Shown: one piece after another, positions 19,991 through 31,531 of the stretch
Layout: the number at the start of each line of letters is the position of its first letter
Position numbering within the stretch: the first letter of the stretch is position 1
NCBI GenBank assembly: GCA_033065855.1
Contig: JAVXUO010000067.1
Coordinates: 1 to 64,000 of the forward strand
Reading direction: 5' to 3'
Origin: Escallonia rubra
Taxonomy: Eukaryota; Streptophyta; Magnoliopsida; Escalloniales; Escalloniaceae
Length of the DNA stretch: 64,000 nucleotides
Made by a program: the position numbers and the translations under genes
Notes under the pieces: model-generated
What the model was told of the DNA's origin: nothing
The model's input: only the letters and a program-made list of their open reading frames with translations
Databases searched by the model: none

Positions 19991-20935
19991 TGTAATACCC
20001 CGATATTTTAACGGATTGATTTAAAATTTTATTGACAAAATTTTTATCGTCGATATTTTTTTAACAACTTTTAGCGTCGAATATTTTTTTAGCATCGGTG
20101 TACTGATTAGCTACTTTTAGAGACAAATTGGAAGCGAAATAGCGTAATAACCCGTTGATAATTTTCCTAGCACCTAAATTTTGGTAGATAATTATTTTGG
20201 ACCATTTCGCAATAATAAAAGCTTCAGTTAAAAAAATTGAGTGACTAATAGAAGTATAGGGGGTTTCTTGTGATTTTCCAACTAGGGTTTTTTATGTATA
20301 AATATGCATATTCTGTGGCAGCCGTTCCAGGCTTCCCTTGAACTCCTTGAGAGAGAGAGGACATGATAAGATTCCGGCGATCGTCCTTGATTTTTCGGTA
20401 AGCCTTCTACCATTATTTTTTCATGGAATATGATTAGTGTTTTAGATGCGTGAGGGGACTGCCATGGCCCTGATTGTGTATTAGGGTACATGGTTTATAG
20501 CAGTGAGAAGGAGGAAAGGGGTAGTCTTTAGCTTATATATGTGTTTTTGTTGATTATATTGGTTGATAAAGCTTTTGGACCTGAATGTACTTCACCTTTT
20601 ACATTACGTAATGGCCTTTGACTGAGAATGAAGGAACCCGTTAGAGTTGGCAATGCATGGGATGGTATTTTATTTCTAGGTAAAACAAATTAGATTAGAA
20701 AACAGTGTACGTCAAAGCAAAGTTTGAAAGATAGGCAAAGAGGAGGATATGATGAAAGAGAGAATGAGGTGGCAGCTATGGCTGCCGTGAGAGAGGGAGG
20801 AGGCTGGGTAGCCATGGGCTGCCGTGGTTGAATATATGATGTGAGTTGGTGATGGAAATGGTATGTGTAGTGTGGTGAGGAATGTATATATATATATATA
20901 TAGGTTGCATGTGAAGTTGGGTTATAAGGTGTGCT

Positions 20936-20980
<45 letters not shown>

Positions 20981-21097
20981 GGAGCTACTGCCTCACGGCA
21001 GTAACTGTGTTGTATGAAAATAGGGTTCTTGTGATCTGGTCATCAGGAAATGAAATTGGTCATATGGTTCACTGAAGGTGATGGGTTGTGCATGGTG
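19991..21097 (+). mobile_element. LTR (left part) of a gypsy-type element, split by the copia element
   Basis: It begins TGTAATACCCCGATATTTTA, the style of start seen in the long LTRs of plant Tekay-like gypsy elements. It runs to the insertion site of the Ty1/copia element and resumes at 27902. It contains a (TA)n run at about 20887-20901 and a (GT)n(GA)n microsatellite at about 20937-20981. Predicted short ORFs here have no recognisable product. Confidence 0.55.
20937..20981. repeat. (GT)n-(GA)n microsatellite
   Basis: Uninterrupted GT repeats followed directly by GA repeats inside the LTR. Confidence 0.9.
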
Positions 21098-21652
21098 TGT
21101 TAGATTTAATTCATTCATCTTGACCCCATAATCAAGATCATTAGAATCTTACAATAGCATAAACATAAGAACAATAGGGTTACAAACTCACCGGAATCGA
21201 AAGAAGCCATAGATTACCAAGAGTTTTATTCCGATGATGAAAGAACGCCAAGATGCGGAAGTGAACACGTACCCTTTGGTATTAATCTTCACTACTGTTC
21301 TCTATTCTTGATGATGGAATAGAGTGGTGTATTTTTTTCTTTAGATTAGGAGGCAAAAGAGTGGCAAAATATAATAATACCCTAGCCTCTAAGAAGAAAA
21401 AATATTTATATAGAGAGAGTAGTGGGATCAACCCTAAAGCCTGCCAAATCTCAACCGTCCATCAAAGTTAAGAGATTATGGTCTATAAGCCTTTTATACA
21501 AAATAAATCATTAGTGTATTGGATGATAAAATTAAATAGGCCCATAATGTTATTTAACCAATATAATTACTTAATGTCCAAGTCAAATAAATAGTCAACA
21601 TTAGTATGACCCGTTAGGCCACTTAATTGGATTGGACCGATCAAATTCAACA
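21098..21652 (-). repeat. 3' LTR of the copia element
   Basis: 555 bp, aligned base for base with 27345-27896 apart from scattered substitutions and short indels. The text CATCTTGACCCCATAATCAA near the left edge and GACCCGTTAGGCCACTTAAT near the right edge occur in both. Confidence 0.95.
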
Positions 21653-22069
21653 TTCTCCCACTTGGCCAATGGTTATACTAAGGTTAAGTCATAAGTTTTG
21701 ACATAACGAAATTGAACAAAAAATCCCTTAAGTTAGGCCAAATTTAACAAAAATACTAAAATGAATCGAAGATAGTATATGTGCCTTTCAACGCCACAGC
21801 ACCGTTCTTCGGTTACAATCTCAGAACTTTTGCCAAATATGACAGTCAAACAACTTAATAGACATGAACTGCATTGTTTCATAATAAATAACCATATGAA
21901 CGAGTTCATGTGATCCTTACATGAGTGTTTGTTTCAGAATACCTCAAATGTACACTTTTAACGAGAAGTAACAAACCATAATCATAATATCTAGAATCCA
22001 AAACAAAGGTGATCACAAAAATAAATATCTCAAATAAAAAAACCCATCATCTAAGGGAAAGACTATCAA
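21653..22069 (-). other. Copia 3' untranslated region and polypurine tract
   Basis: No coding was seen beyond the pol tail. The polypurine tract AAGTGGGAGAA (minus strand, 21663-21653) directly abuts the 3' LTR and primes plus-strand synthesis. Confidence 0.75.
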
Positions 22070-22175
22070 CCAAACCCATGTTAGCAACATGTTCTCGAAA
22101 GAGAGTGGGTGGTAAGCCTTTTGTCATGGGATCCGCCAACATAGCAATCGTACTGATATGCTGCATAGACACTAT

Positions 22176-23039
22176 TCAATTCTGAATTCTTTCCCTCACA
22201 ACAAGATACTTAATCTCAATATGCTTTGTTCCACCACTTGATTTGTTGTTCTTGGAAAAGAAAACAGCAGCCTGATTGTCACAGAATATCTTCAGTGGTC
22301 TCGAAATGGTGTCAACCACTTTAAGTCTCGTAATGAAGTTCTTCAACCATACACCATGACACGAAGCCTCAAAACATGCTACAAACTCTGCCTCCATGGT
22401 GTGAGAAGCCGCTAATGACTGCTTAGCACTCTTCCATGAAACAGCTCCTTCTGCAAGCATGAAGACATAACCTGATGTGGATATCAGGGTATCTACACAC
22501 CCTGCATAATCGGAATCGAAATAACCAATAACCTCAAGGTTATCTGACTTCCTATAGGTAAGCATGAAATCCTTGGTACCCTGTAAGTAGTGCATGACTT
22601 TCTTGGCTACTTTCCAATGACCCATTCCTGGGTTTATTTGGTAACGTCCAAGCATGCCAACAACATACGCTATATCTGGGCGAGTACAGACTTGAGCATA
22701 CATAAGACTCCATACTGCTGATGCATAGGGAATACGTTCCATTTCGTCTTGCTCCAGTTGGTTCCTAGGACATTGTAGCAAACTAAATTTGTCACCCTTA
22801 ACAACAGGGGCAACAGTGGGAGCACAGTTATGCATATTGAACCTTTTCAGAACCTTCTTAATATAGGCTCTTTGGGACAATTCCAATATCCCACGAGACC
22901 TATCTCGGTGAATCTCAATGCCTATAACATAAGAGGCCTCTCCAAGATCTTTCATATCAAAATTCTTAGACAGAAAGTTTTTGGTCTCATGCAACATATG
23001 CATATCACTACTAGCAATTAAGATATCATCTACATACAA
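22176..23039 (-). pseudogene. Copia reverse transcriptase catalytic part and RNase H
   Basis: MYVDDILIASSD carries the YVDD active site. The CTRPDIAYVVGMLGRYQ block, LQGTKDFML, a DSDYAG motif, STSGYVFML and a CDNQAAV block mark the end of RT and the copia RNase H. The frame stops near 22176. The expected C-terminal tail (DPMTKGLPPTLFREHVANMG-like) continues at about 22070-22130 in another frame. RNase H removes the RNA strand during replication. Confidence 0.9.
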
Positions 23040-23602
23040 AAACTAGAATGATAAACTTACTCCCACTGATCTTTAGGTATATACATTGGTCCACTGCATT
23101 TTCTTTAAAGCCAATTTTACTAATCACATCATGAAACTTAAGATACCATTGTCTAGAGGCTTGTTTTAATCCGTATATGGATTTCTTCAACAGACATTTC
23201 ATATGTTCCTTGCCTTCAACCATAAACCCTTCTGGTTGAGTCATATAGACATTTTTCACGCAAGTTACCATTAAGAAATGCAGTCTTTACATCCATTTGA
23301 TATAGCTCTAAATCATAATGAGCCACTAAAGCCATGACTATTCGAAAGGAATCTTTTTTCGACACAGGAGAAAATGTTTCATTATAATCTATCCCTTCCC
23401 TTTGAGTGAAACCTTTAGTGACGAGTCTAGCCTTGTATCGTTCGACATTACCTTTAGGATCTAGCTTAGTGTTGTAGACCCATTTACAGCCTACAGCTTT
23501 GGCCCCTTCAGGCAAGTCAACAAGGTCCCAAACTTCATTTATTTTCATTGACTCTGACTCATCTTTCATGGCCTCAAGCAATTGAGTTGAGTGATCACTC
23601 AT
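23026..23602 (-). pseudogene. Copia reverse transcriptase, N-terminal and finger region, frameshifted
   Basis: One frame (23602-23216) reads WDLVDLPEGAKAVGCKWVYN, KARLVTKGFTQREGIDYNET and YQMDVKTAFLNGNL. It shifts near 23250 to MTQPEGFMVEGKEHMKCLLK, KSIYGLKQASRQWYLKFHDV and an Asp-Gln-Cys-Ile-Tyr block. This is plant copia RT (RVT_2), which copies element RNA to DNA. A second shift and stop at about 23026-23040 precede the catalytic block. Confidence 0.9.
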
Positions 23603-23833
23603 AATAGCTTCTTTAAAGGATGTGGGATCATTTCATATGCCTAGATTATAGTCAGCCTCATCTAGGTACACAATATAGTCATTAGAGATGGTTTTCCATC
23701 TCTCTCTTCCTGGCCTTCGAAGAGGTTGCTCATTAGCAGGAATTGGAGCAGGATTCGTAATAGGGGGAACATCATTAGGTACTACCTCGGGTGCATCGTT
23801 ATCCTCTCTATGAGGTAATGGCGCACCAACCTT

Positions 23834-24481
23834 TTAGATAACAGGAATAGAAACATGATCCTGAATTTCCTTAAGGTTTATTATTCTTGGTGTACAACTC
23901 CCACTATACTCAGCATCTTCAAAAAATACTGCATGCCTAGTTTCAACAATTCTAGTGGTATGTGATGGACAGTAAAATCTGAAACCTTTAGACCTTTGAG
24001 GGTAACCTATAAAATGACAACTTATGGTCTTGGGATCGAGTTTCTTAGTATGCGGATTGTAGACTTTTGCTTCAGTTAAACAGCCCCACACATGAAAATA
24101 TTCTAAACTTGGTTTCCTCTGTGTCCACAATTCAAAAGGTGTTTTTGGCACAGACTTACTGGGAACCCTGTTAAGAATATGCACAGCTATTTTAAGTGCT
24201 TCAACCCACAAAAACTCTGGGAGAGTGCTTTGGCATATCATACTTCGTACCATATCCATGAGGGTACGATTTCGCCGTTCAGCTACACCATTCTGCTGGG
24301 GTGTACCTGGCATTGTATACTGAGCAACGATGCCACATTCTTCCAAATACAAGGCAAAAGGACTAGGGTTACGACCCGTTTCAGAGAATTTTCCATAATA
24401 TTCTCCGCCTCTGTCAGATCTTACAACTTTAATCTTTAGGTCAAGTTGATTTTCAACTTCGGCTTTGTAAGTCTTAAACAT
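23834..24481 (-). pseudogene. Copia integrase core
   Basis: [12 protein letters not shown] and [20 protein letters not shown] contain the conserved rve core signatures, the latter with the catalytic Glu. [20 protein letters not shown] and the [18 protein letters not shown] block are typical of copia integrase C-terminal regions. The second core Asp (FIDDYSRYGYVYL) lies just upstream, at about 24530, in a different frame, so the core is split by a frameshift. Confidence 0.9.
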
Positions 24482-24591
24482 GGCAAGTGAGTCAGATTTT
24501 CATCAATGAGGTAAACATATCCATAACGAGAATAATCATCAATAAAGGTGATAAAGTATCTATGACCACCAATACTCGGTGTAGGAAAAGG

Positions 24592-25240
24592 TCAACAAAT
24601 GTCAGTGTGGATAAGCTTTAAAAGTCCCGTACTTCGAGTGGCACCACATTTATTACCTTTTACAACTTTTCCTTTAATACATTCAATACATGTATCAAAA
24701 TCTGAGAAATCTAAAGAATGAAGAATTACATCCTCAATGAGGCGTTCCATTCTGCCTCGTGATATGTGACCAAGACGTTCATGCCACAATTTAGCAGAAT
24801 TTTCATTCTCTCTTTTTCTCTTACCACAAGTTTTAGCAACTACATCATTCAAGTTCATTGTTTCCAAGGATTCAGTAAAAGAAACATTTAAAAGTAATTT
24901 GTAGAGGTTTCCCTCCAACAAACCAGAACCAATAACTCTAGAGTAAAGGAAAAGAGAGAAGCCTTTATTCTCAAACTTAAACGAATATCCATAAGTGTCT
25001 AGTCTAGAAACAGAAATAAGATTTCTAGTCATACTGGGAACATAAACAGTATCAACTAAATCCAAATTGAAGCCACTCTCCAAAACTAAACGGAGAGTTC
25101 CTACAGCTTCAACTTGAGCTTTCTCTCCATTTCTTACTAGAACATTACGGTCTCCTTTGTTTAACTTCTTCACGGAAAGGAATCCCTGCAATGAATTAGT
25201 TATGTGCTCAATTGCACCTGTGTCAACCCACCATGTATTT
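24592..25240 (-). pseudogene. Copia protease and integrase N-terminal region
   Basis: The frame is open upstream of the first Met (25191) and includes WWVDTGAIEHITNSLQGF, with the DTG of the aspartic protease. This is followed by VYVPSMTRNLISVSRLD, LWHERLGHISRGRMERLI and CIECIKGK, the HHCC zinc domain of integrase (gag_pre-integrs). It stops with TGA just after HTDIC, where the first catalytic Asp of the integrase core lies. The protease cuts the polyprotein and the HHCC domain supports integration. Confidence 0.9.
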
Positions 25241-25530
25241 AAAAGAGCATCAATTGCATAGACTCATAACAAACGCAAATAGATAAATTACCTTTCTTTT
25301 CCAACCATTCTCTGAATTTATGACATTCTTTCCTCATATGTCCTTTATCCTTACAAAAGTGACACCTGGGACCAGAAGAACCTTTGGTACCAGAAGAGCT
25401 TGCCTTGTCAGTCTTAGTTACAGAAGCACTCTTGTTCCCTTGCACATTACCTTTGCCAAATTTCTTTCCTTTTCATTTTCCTTTAGATGGACCAGTAATG
25501 GCAACGTGAGCACTATCAGGTTGTTCAGAC
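25239..25530 (-). pseudogene. Copia gag zinc knuckle
   Basis: CHFCKDKGHMRKECHKF is a CX2CX4HX4C nucleic-acid-binding knuckle that binds element RNA. It is preceded by a Ser/Gly/Lys-rich linker. The frame has a stop at about 25475 upstream and is not continuous with the capsid part. Confidence 0.85.
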
Positions 25531-25580
25531 TTTAGCCTCTCTTCTTCTTGGACACACATGGAAATCAACTCGTTCATCTT

Positions 25581-26204
25581 CTACTTCTCTTTATGCGTGT
25601 TATAGTTGATCTTAAAAGGACCAAACTGCGCAGGAAGGGAAGTCATAATAAAGTGCATGAGAAAACCTTCAGAGATTTCCATGTCCAAACATTTTAGTTG
25701 AGAAGCCATATCGTTCATCCGTAAAATATGCTCACGAACACCGTTGGATCCACTATACTTGAGCATAACTATTTTAGTGATGAGAGTAGTAGCATGTGCC
25801 TTGGAAGAACCCTGAAACTGTTCTTCAATATGAGCAAGGTATAGCTTAGCATTATCCGAGTCAGGAATGGCTCCTCGAATAGCAGTCGTAATGGAGCTTT
25901 TCATAATCATTAGGGATATGCGGTTGGAACGCTCCCACTTTTCATAAGCCGCCTTTTGCTCAGTAGAGCTTTCAGCCGTAAGGGGAGCAGGCGCGTCAAC
26001 CCGTAAAGCATAATCCAAATTCATAACTCCAAGGATTATGCTAATCTGCTCTTTCCATTTTCTAAAATTGGTGCCGCTCAATGATTTGATAGAGGAAAGA
26101 TAGCCAGTAATTGCAGCAGGACTATATGCTAAATAATAACAATAATCATGCACGTTAGTACCGAAAATCCACATGATGAAAACAGTTAGTTCATCATTTA
26201 ACAT
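25581..26204 (-). pseudogene. Copia gag (capsid region)
   Basis: The translation contains SSIKSLSGTNFRKWKEQISI and a run through AYEKWERSNRISLMIMKSSI, GSSKAHATTLITKIVMLKYS and VREHILRMNDMASQLK. This is the capsid of plant copia gag (UBN2/retrotran_gag type). Gag forms the cytoplasmic particle that packages element RNA. The true start is uncertain: the first Met at 26204 lies in sequence that does not look like gag until about residue 35. A stop separates this part from the zinc-knuckle part. Confidence 0.85.
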
Positions 26205-27330
26205 AACAAAATGAATTGAGGGATAAACAATTTATTTGTATGAAAAAGATAAATACACAAAACCTTTCTCAAAAGGAAAAAATTAACATATCACTTATAA
26301 CCTTCCGTTGGGCCGGTTATTAACATACAAGTGTTTTTCCATCCTTAACAATTTGGAAATCATTAAAAGCAACATGAGTACGAATTATATCACCGTTGGG
26401 CAGAAAATAATTTGACCCGTGCAACTTATTATTTCCTTTATTTCCGCTTAAAAATTAAAATATAATCTTTCGTTGGGCTAATTAATATTTTAATTAATAA
26501 GCGTAACGTGATGTGGTTTATCATTATCTCAACTTATAAAAGACAATAAACTTCCGTTGGGCCGCTTACTGCCAAAATAAGTAAGAACCACTAATTATTT
26601 CAAGTTCATTATCATAATCTAGACATGCCAAACGAAGCATAAGGTTTTAGCATAATCTCGTAATTTTAGACTAATTCTTGAAATTATAATAATATTGGCA
26701 CATTATATTCATTAGTATCCCAAAATAAACCAATAATAAAAAAAGGGACTTTACAAATTTTATTTGCAAGATCCAATTTAAATGGCCAAAACAGGCCAAT
26801 CATGAAGCTACAGGCCCAAATTTAAATGACCAATAAAAAAAAACCCAATTCATTGGCCTAAATGCCTAGAAAACATGCCATTTAACAGGCCTTTTACAGC
26901 CTTTTACGGCCCAACAGATTCGGCCCACATAACTAACCACTACCCACAAGGGCCGATGGCTTCAGGCCACAAACCAGGCCCAAAACAAGCCTAAATCATA
27001 ATCATTCTGCTGAGCCACTTAACAGGCCACATGGCCTTTCGGCTAAATAACAAAGCACCAAAGACATGGGCCACAAAACGGGACTGATGTGGCCCAATTT
27101 CACTGGGCCATTTAAAAGACCATTATCAAGCCACATGGCTAAATTTCCAGCCCAAAATTTTCAATCTGCAATGCCAACAAACACACGGCCACTCGGTCGG
27201 CCGAAACCGGCCAACACGCCACACAGCCGGATTTTTTTTTATTATTATTAACGTTAACATTAAACATAATTCATCAAATATTCTAAGAATCTTTTAGAAA
27301 AGTTCTATCTTCATGCAATTGATTAACGAG
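26205..27330 (-). other. Long leader of the copia element with GGCC-rich and CCGTTGGGC repeats
   Basis: About 1.1 kb between the primer-binding site and gag. The motif CTTCCGTTGGGCCG or close variants recurs at about 26302, 26391, 26468 and 26548, spaced near 80 bp, each followed by AT-rich sequence and a short inverted repeat. From about 26760 to 27230 the motif GGCC/GGCCCA recurs roughly every 25 bp. There is no gene. It may hold packaging or dimerisation structure in the RNA (inference). Confidence 0.5.
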
Positions 27331-27342
27331 GCTCTGATACCA
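27331..27342 (-). other. Primer-binding site, initiator Met tRNA type
   Basis: The minus strand reads TGGTATCAGAGC, the usual plant copia primer-binding site, two bases from the LTR end. Confidence 0.9.
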
Positions 27343-27344
27343 CA

Positions 27345-27896
27345 TGTTAGTTTTAATTCTTTCATCTTGACCCCATAATCAAGATCATTAGAATCTTACA
27401 ATAGCATAAACATAAGAACAATAAGGTTACGAACTCACCAGAATCGAAAGAAGCCATAGATTACCAAGAGTTTTATTCCGATGATGAAAGAATGCCAAGA
27501 TGCGGAAGCGAACACGTAGCCTTTGGTATTCTTCACTACTCTTCTCTATTATTGATGATGGAATAGAGTGATGTATTTTTTTCTTTAGTTTAGGAGGCAA
27601 AAAAGTGGTCAAATATAATAATACCCTAGCCTCCAAGAAGAAAAGATATTTATATAGAGAGAGTAGTGGAATCAACCCTAAAGCCTGTCAAATCTCAACT
27701 GTCCATCAAAGTTAAGAGATTAGGGTCTATAAGCCTTTTATACGCAATAAATTATTAGTGTATTGGATGCTAAAATTAAATAGGCCCATAATGTTATTTA
27801 ACCAATATAATTACTTAATGTCCAAGTCAAATAAATAGTCAACATTAGTATGACCCGTTAGGCCACTTAATTGGATTGGACCGATCAAATCCAACA
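27345..27896 (-). repeat. 5' LTR of the copia element
   Basis: 552-bp partner of 21098-21652. Transcription would start here and run leftward. Confidence 0.95.
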
Positions 27897-27901
27897 TGGT
27901 G

Positions 27902-28068
27902 ACCATGCCATTCGTGTGGTTCTGGTGTGTGGGATTTTGTGCATATGTGGGTTTTTAGAGAGAGAGAGGGACCATAGCTGTGACATTGTGTGTATATGTG
28001 GGTTTTTTTAGTGAGAGATAGAGAGAGAGGGACCATAGTTGTGACATGAGTATGTATATGTGTGTTTT

Positions 28069-28100
<32 letters not shown>

Positions 28101-28690
28101 CATAGCTGTGGTTTTTAGTGACGGGTGTAGTGTGTGTGAGTGAGTTAAGAAGATGGTTATGTGCATTAGATTAATTCTAGGAAGGAGCTGGGCACTTACA
28201 ATAAGTAATAATAAAAAAAGAGTAATGAAAAAGAAGAGAAGTGCAGATCGGGTATTGTGTTAGCGTTAAGTACGACGCGAGCATCCGAAAGTGTACGGTG
28301 ATCGTTAGCATGTGAAACTTTACTGTATAGTACGATAGGCTATATTAGAATTCGTGGAGAAATTTTATTATATTCTGAAATCATATGTATTTTTAATATT
28401 TTCTGTAAATTCATATTTGTAAAATCTTTTGGAGTTCTTAAAACCCATGAAAATGCTCTGGAAAACTTGAGTAATGTTTTTATAGTATAAAGAAGTTTCA
28501 GTATAAATTTGGTGATTCTTGAAGTTGATTTGTTATCACTTTTGTATCGCATTGATTTTAGAAAAACGAAAATTTTAAAAAACGTTTTGATGCCTCTTAA
28601 ATTCTGAGTTCAATTTCTATAATTTTTATAGGTACTTTAAAGCTGTTACAAAAATCATGAGACTATATTTTCAGTTAGAATATTGAGAGG
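27902..28690 (+). mobile_element. Continuation of the gypsy-type LTR or leader after the copia insertion
   Basis: A minisatellite near 27930-28100 has three diverged copies of a unit of about 55-60 bp (TGTGTATATGTGGGTTTTT, then GA repeats, then GGGACCATAGCTGTG). The rest, to about 28690, is AT-rich with no recognised gene. I could not find an unambiguous LTR end or primer-binding site here, so the internal boundary is unknown. Confidence 0.4.
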
Positions 28691-28693
28691 ACT

Positions 28694-29620
28694 TTGAAGT
28701 TTACACATGCAAAGAGGGCACATATGAGTTTATCTAGGCCCCCGGTGCCACAGTGGCAGGCAGGAAGGTTTCCTTCAACATCTGGTGATAGGAAATTTCT
28801 GAGAACAGATATGAGGAGCATGGCGTATACACCTAGACCCCAGACACAGGGATTTATGCCCCGACCATTTATAACTGGACCACGACCTCAGCCTAGGCCT
28901 GGAGTGAGGCCTACTCAGTATATACTACCTCAACAGCAGCTTGTACAAGCAGTTAGTCGATATTGCACATTTTGTGGTATGACTGGGCATACATAAGAGG
29001 TTTGTAGGAAGAGAAAAGGGACATGTTTTGCATGTGGGACATAGGGGCATCATATGAGGGATTGTCCTAAGAATAAAGGATATGTGGCTATTACTGCTGG
29101 GGAAGCATCTGGTACTGGTATTGGTACCGGTAGAAGGGTGAATAAACCGACGATAAAAGCTAGAACATTTGCACTGGGACATGATGAAGTACAGGGATCG
29201 CCTGCAGTTGTTGGAAGTACTGTTCTAATTTCTGGTACTTTGGCTAGAGTATTGATTGATCCTGGCTCTACACATTCATATGTCGCATCACATTTCTTAC
29301 ATCATTTGCCTATGATGTCAGAGTGTTTACCTTTTGTGGTCAAAGTCAGTACCCCTGTGGGTGATTCTTTATATACAGATAGAGTGTACAAAGCCTGTGA
29401 GATTAACATGAATAACCATGTACTGCATGCTAATTTGATTGCACTGCCTATGCGGGAGTTGGATGTTATTTTGGGTATGGATTGGTTATCCCACAATCAT
29501 GCTAGTGTTGACTGTTTTGCCAAGACTGTTACGTTTACTTTGCCTGATCAGTCGGTATTCATGTACATGGGTGATAAAAGTCCAACTATTGTCCCTATTA
29601 CGTGCTCAAAAGTTACTTGA
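28694..29620 (+). pseudogene. Ty3/gypsy gag C-terminus and aspartic protease
   Basis: A single frame with two stops (28994-28996 and about 29042-29044) reads two zinc knuckles, CTFCGMTGHT and CFACGT ... GHHMRDC. It then runs through VLIDPGSTHSYVASHFLHHL and LPMRELDVILGMDWLSHNHA, the retropepsin-like domain of plant gypsy elements. The active-site triad is DPG rather than the usual DSG/DTG. The gag N-terminus and all of RT, RNase H and integrase are missing, so this is a remnant. It probably belongs with the LTR at 19991. Confidence 0.85.
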
Positions 29621-31531
29621 TAAGTAAGGATATTTTGGTAAATCTCTTGGTCAAACCTGATTCTCCAAAACTGATTAAATCTTAATCCAAGAAAATGAGG
29701 ATTATGAATTTAATCAGTTTTTAGCACATTAGAGCAGATTTAATCAATTTACCTTTTTTTGCCAAACACTTCAAAACTTATTTAATCTGGATTTAATCAG
29801 GTTTGATTAATCTAGAATCAATCTCAAACACCCTCTTAATACCTTACCCGTGATCAATATCTCCAAAAATGGCAACTTAAAAATCTAATTATTTAAATGC
29901 ACTTCATCACAAACGCTACTTGAGAAGATTCAACGCAAATGCAAAAGAAATGTTACCCCCAGATTCTCAAGGATAAGGATTGAGATACTTGTCAAGTGTC
30001 ACAAAAGTGATATGATATTGCTGAATACGTTCCAACATTTTCACCTAAAAGAGAGAAGACGCTCGAATCCTTGATAAATGTTGGGATCCATAGTATGTTC
30101 AAAGAGTAAGAGAAATAGATCATGGCTTCTTAGTGAAACCCGTGATGGGTTCCTTTTTGTATATAGTAAATCCATTTGTTTTTTCCACGAAGGTACTTTT
30201 CAAAATTAATGATAGCAACTTTGTAAGATTATTAGTTGTTTTTGGGCTGATTTCGTTATCTAACTATGCAGTCAATAATCAACATAAAGTTGCACTTTGT
30301 GTAGTTTGAGAGAATATTCGTTGTATCCGGTTTGCGCACTTATTTTATCAAAGGCGCAAATTATTTTAAGGAAAACGACGTTGTAACCCGTCTTTTGGCG
30401 CCATAAGCAACACCCTAGCACCAACAATCTTAAGCTGTAATTTCATTTCTTTTCGAATGGCACACTCATTGAAAGCTTTTCTCGTCAAACTTGAGAGCAG
30501 CTTGAAGGGAATAATTTTAGGCGTTGGCAAAAAAGTTTCAATTTCTTTAATCTAAATTTAGCGTGGTATATGTTCTCAGAATTTCGAAGACAGAGGAACA
30601 TGAGAATAAGACCGTGACAGAGGCCCAAAGGGACTGAAATAGGAGCACCATGATTAATATCGGAAAGACCACATAGGTAATTCGCTTTAAAACATACTTA
30701 CTTGTACCATGAGAAATCAACGGCAAAATATGTATGGGACGCTATGCAGGGCCCTTACTTGAAAAACTTGGTAAAGGATGGCGCGAATTACTTGGTAAAA
30801 CTTAAGTAACGAGCTTCTAATATAATTAAAAGTTATTGATAGACTAGATTGATATTTACGAAATCTTTTCATCTGTTGCACTTCTTTGTGCCATGAGAAA
30901 TCAGCGGCCAAAGATGTTGGGGCGCTTTGGAGACCGCTTACATGGTAAAGGAAGAGACCGCCAAGAAGCGCCGGATATTTTGCTCTTATCTTCGTCTTTG
31001 TGTTTCTGCACAAATTGACTTGGCATCGCACACATCCCGGAAACGTTGAGTCACAGCTTTGCCGTTTTGAGGCCAATTGCTTGAGCGGATGTTCTCAGAA
31101 GTGTCACTTTCTGGCATGCCTGCCGGTGTCTGGTTGTGCATTGTGCAATTGAATTACCATATGTTATTGGGTGATGGCTGCAGATCACTTTGCTGCTTGA
31201 TTTAGATTATATGCAAACTTTTCAATGGTGGAAGAGCTCTTGCTAAACTGCACGTTATATGTTCGACAAAAGGTTCGTGAGACTTTGAATTTTGTTCTTT
31301 GCGTGTTAACGTGATAGTGTTGCTAATTGTATTTTGCTGGAGAATTATTGCTGTAAATTTTAGCAAGAGTGACAATACACCTTTAGCAGCGACTATTTGC
31401 ATCAGGCAAGAAAAATCTTTTAGACATAATAGATTTTTATTTGGAGGGATGATGCAAATCTTCTGAAGATCAGTACTTCTGAATCTCGAACCCTTTAGAC
31501 ATAATAGATTTTTATTTGGAGGGAATCGAAT
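29621..31531. other. Intergenic sequence downstream of the CYP716 gene
   Basis: 29631-29840 is rich in TTTAATCAG/GATTAAATC inverted pieces and may be a small TIR element, but I could not fix its ends. A diverged direct repeat (TGAGAAATCAACGGCAAAATATG against TGAGAAATCAGCGGCCAAAGATG) lies at about 30708 and 30891. 31205-31400 is repeated at 52950-53140. No other gene was seen. Confidence 0.5.

Larger units (their letters stand above)
21098..27896 (-). mobile_element. Ty1/copia retrotransposon, full length but defective
   Basis: Near-identical LTRs lie at 21098-21652 and 27345-27896, both TGTTAG ... CAACA. TGGTG is duplicated at 21093-21097 and 27897-27901. The primer-binding site TGGTATCAGAGC (minus strand, 27342-27331) matches initiator Met tRNA and lies two bases inside the 5' LTR. 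A purine tract, AAGTGGGAGAA (21663-21653), precedes the 3' LTR. The order gag, protease, integrase, RT, RNase H on the minus strand defines Ty1/copia. Several stops and frameshifts make it non-autonomous now, although the LTRs still look alike. Confidence 0.95.
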
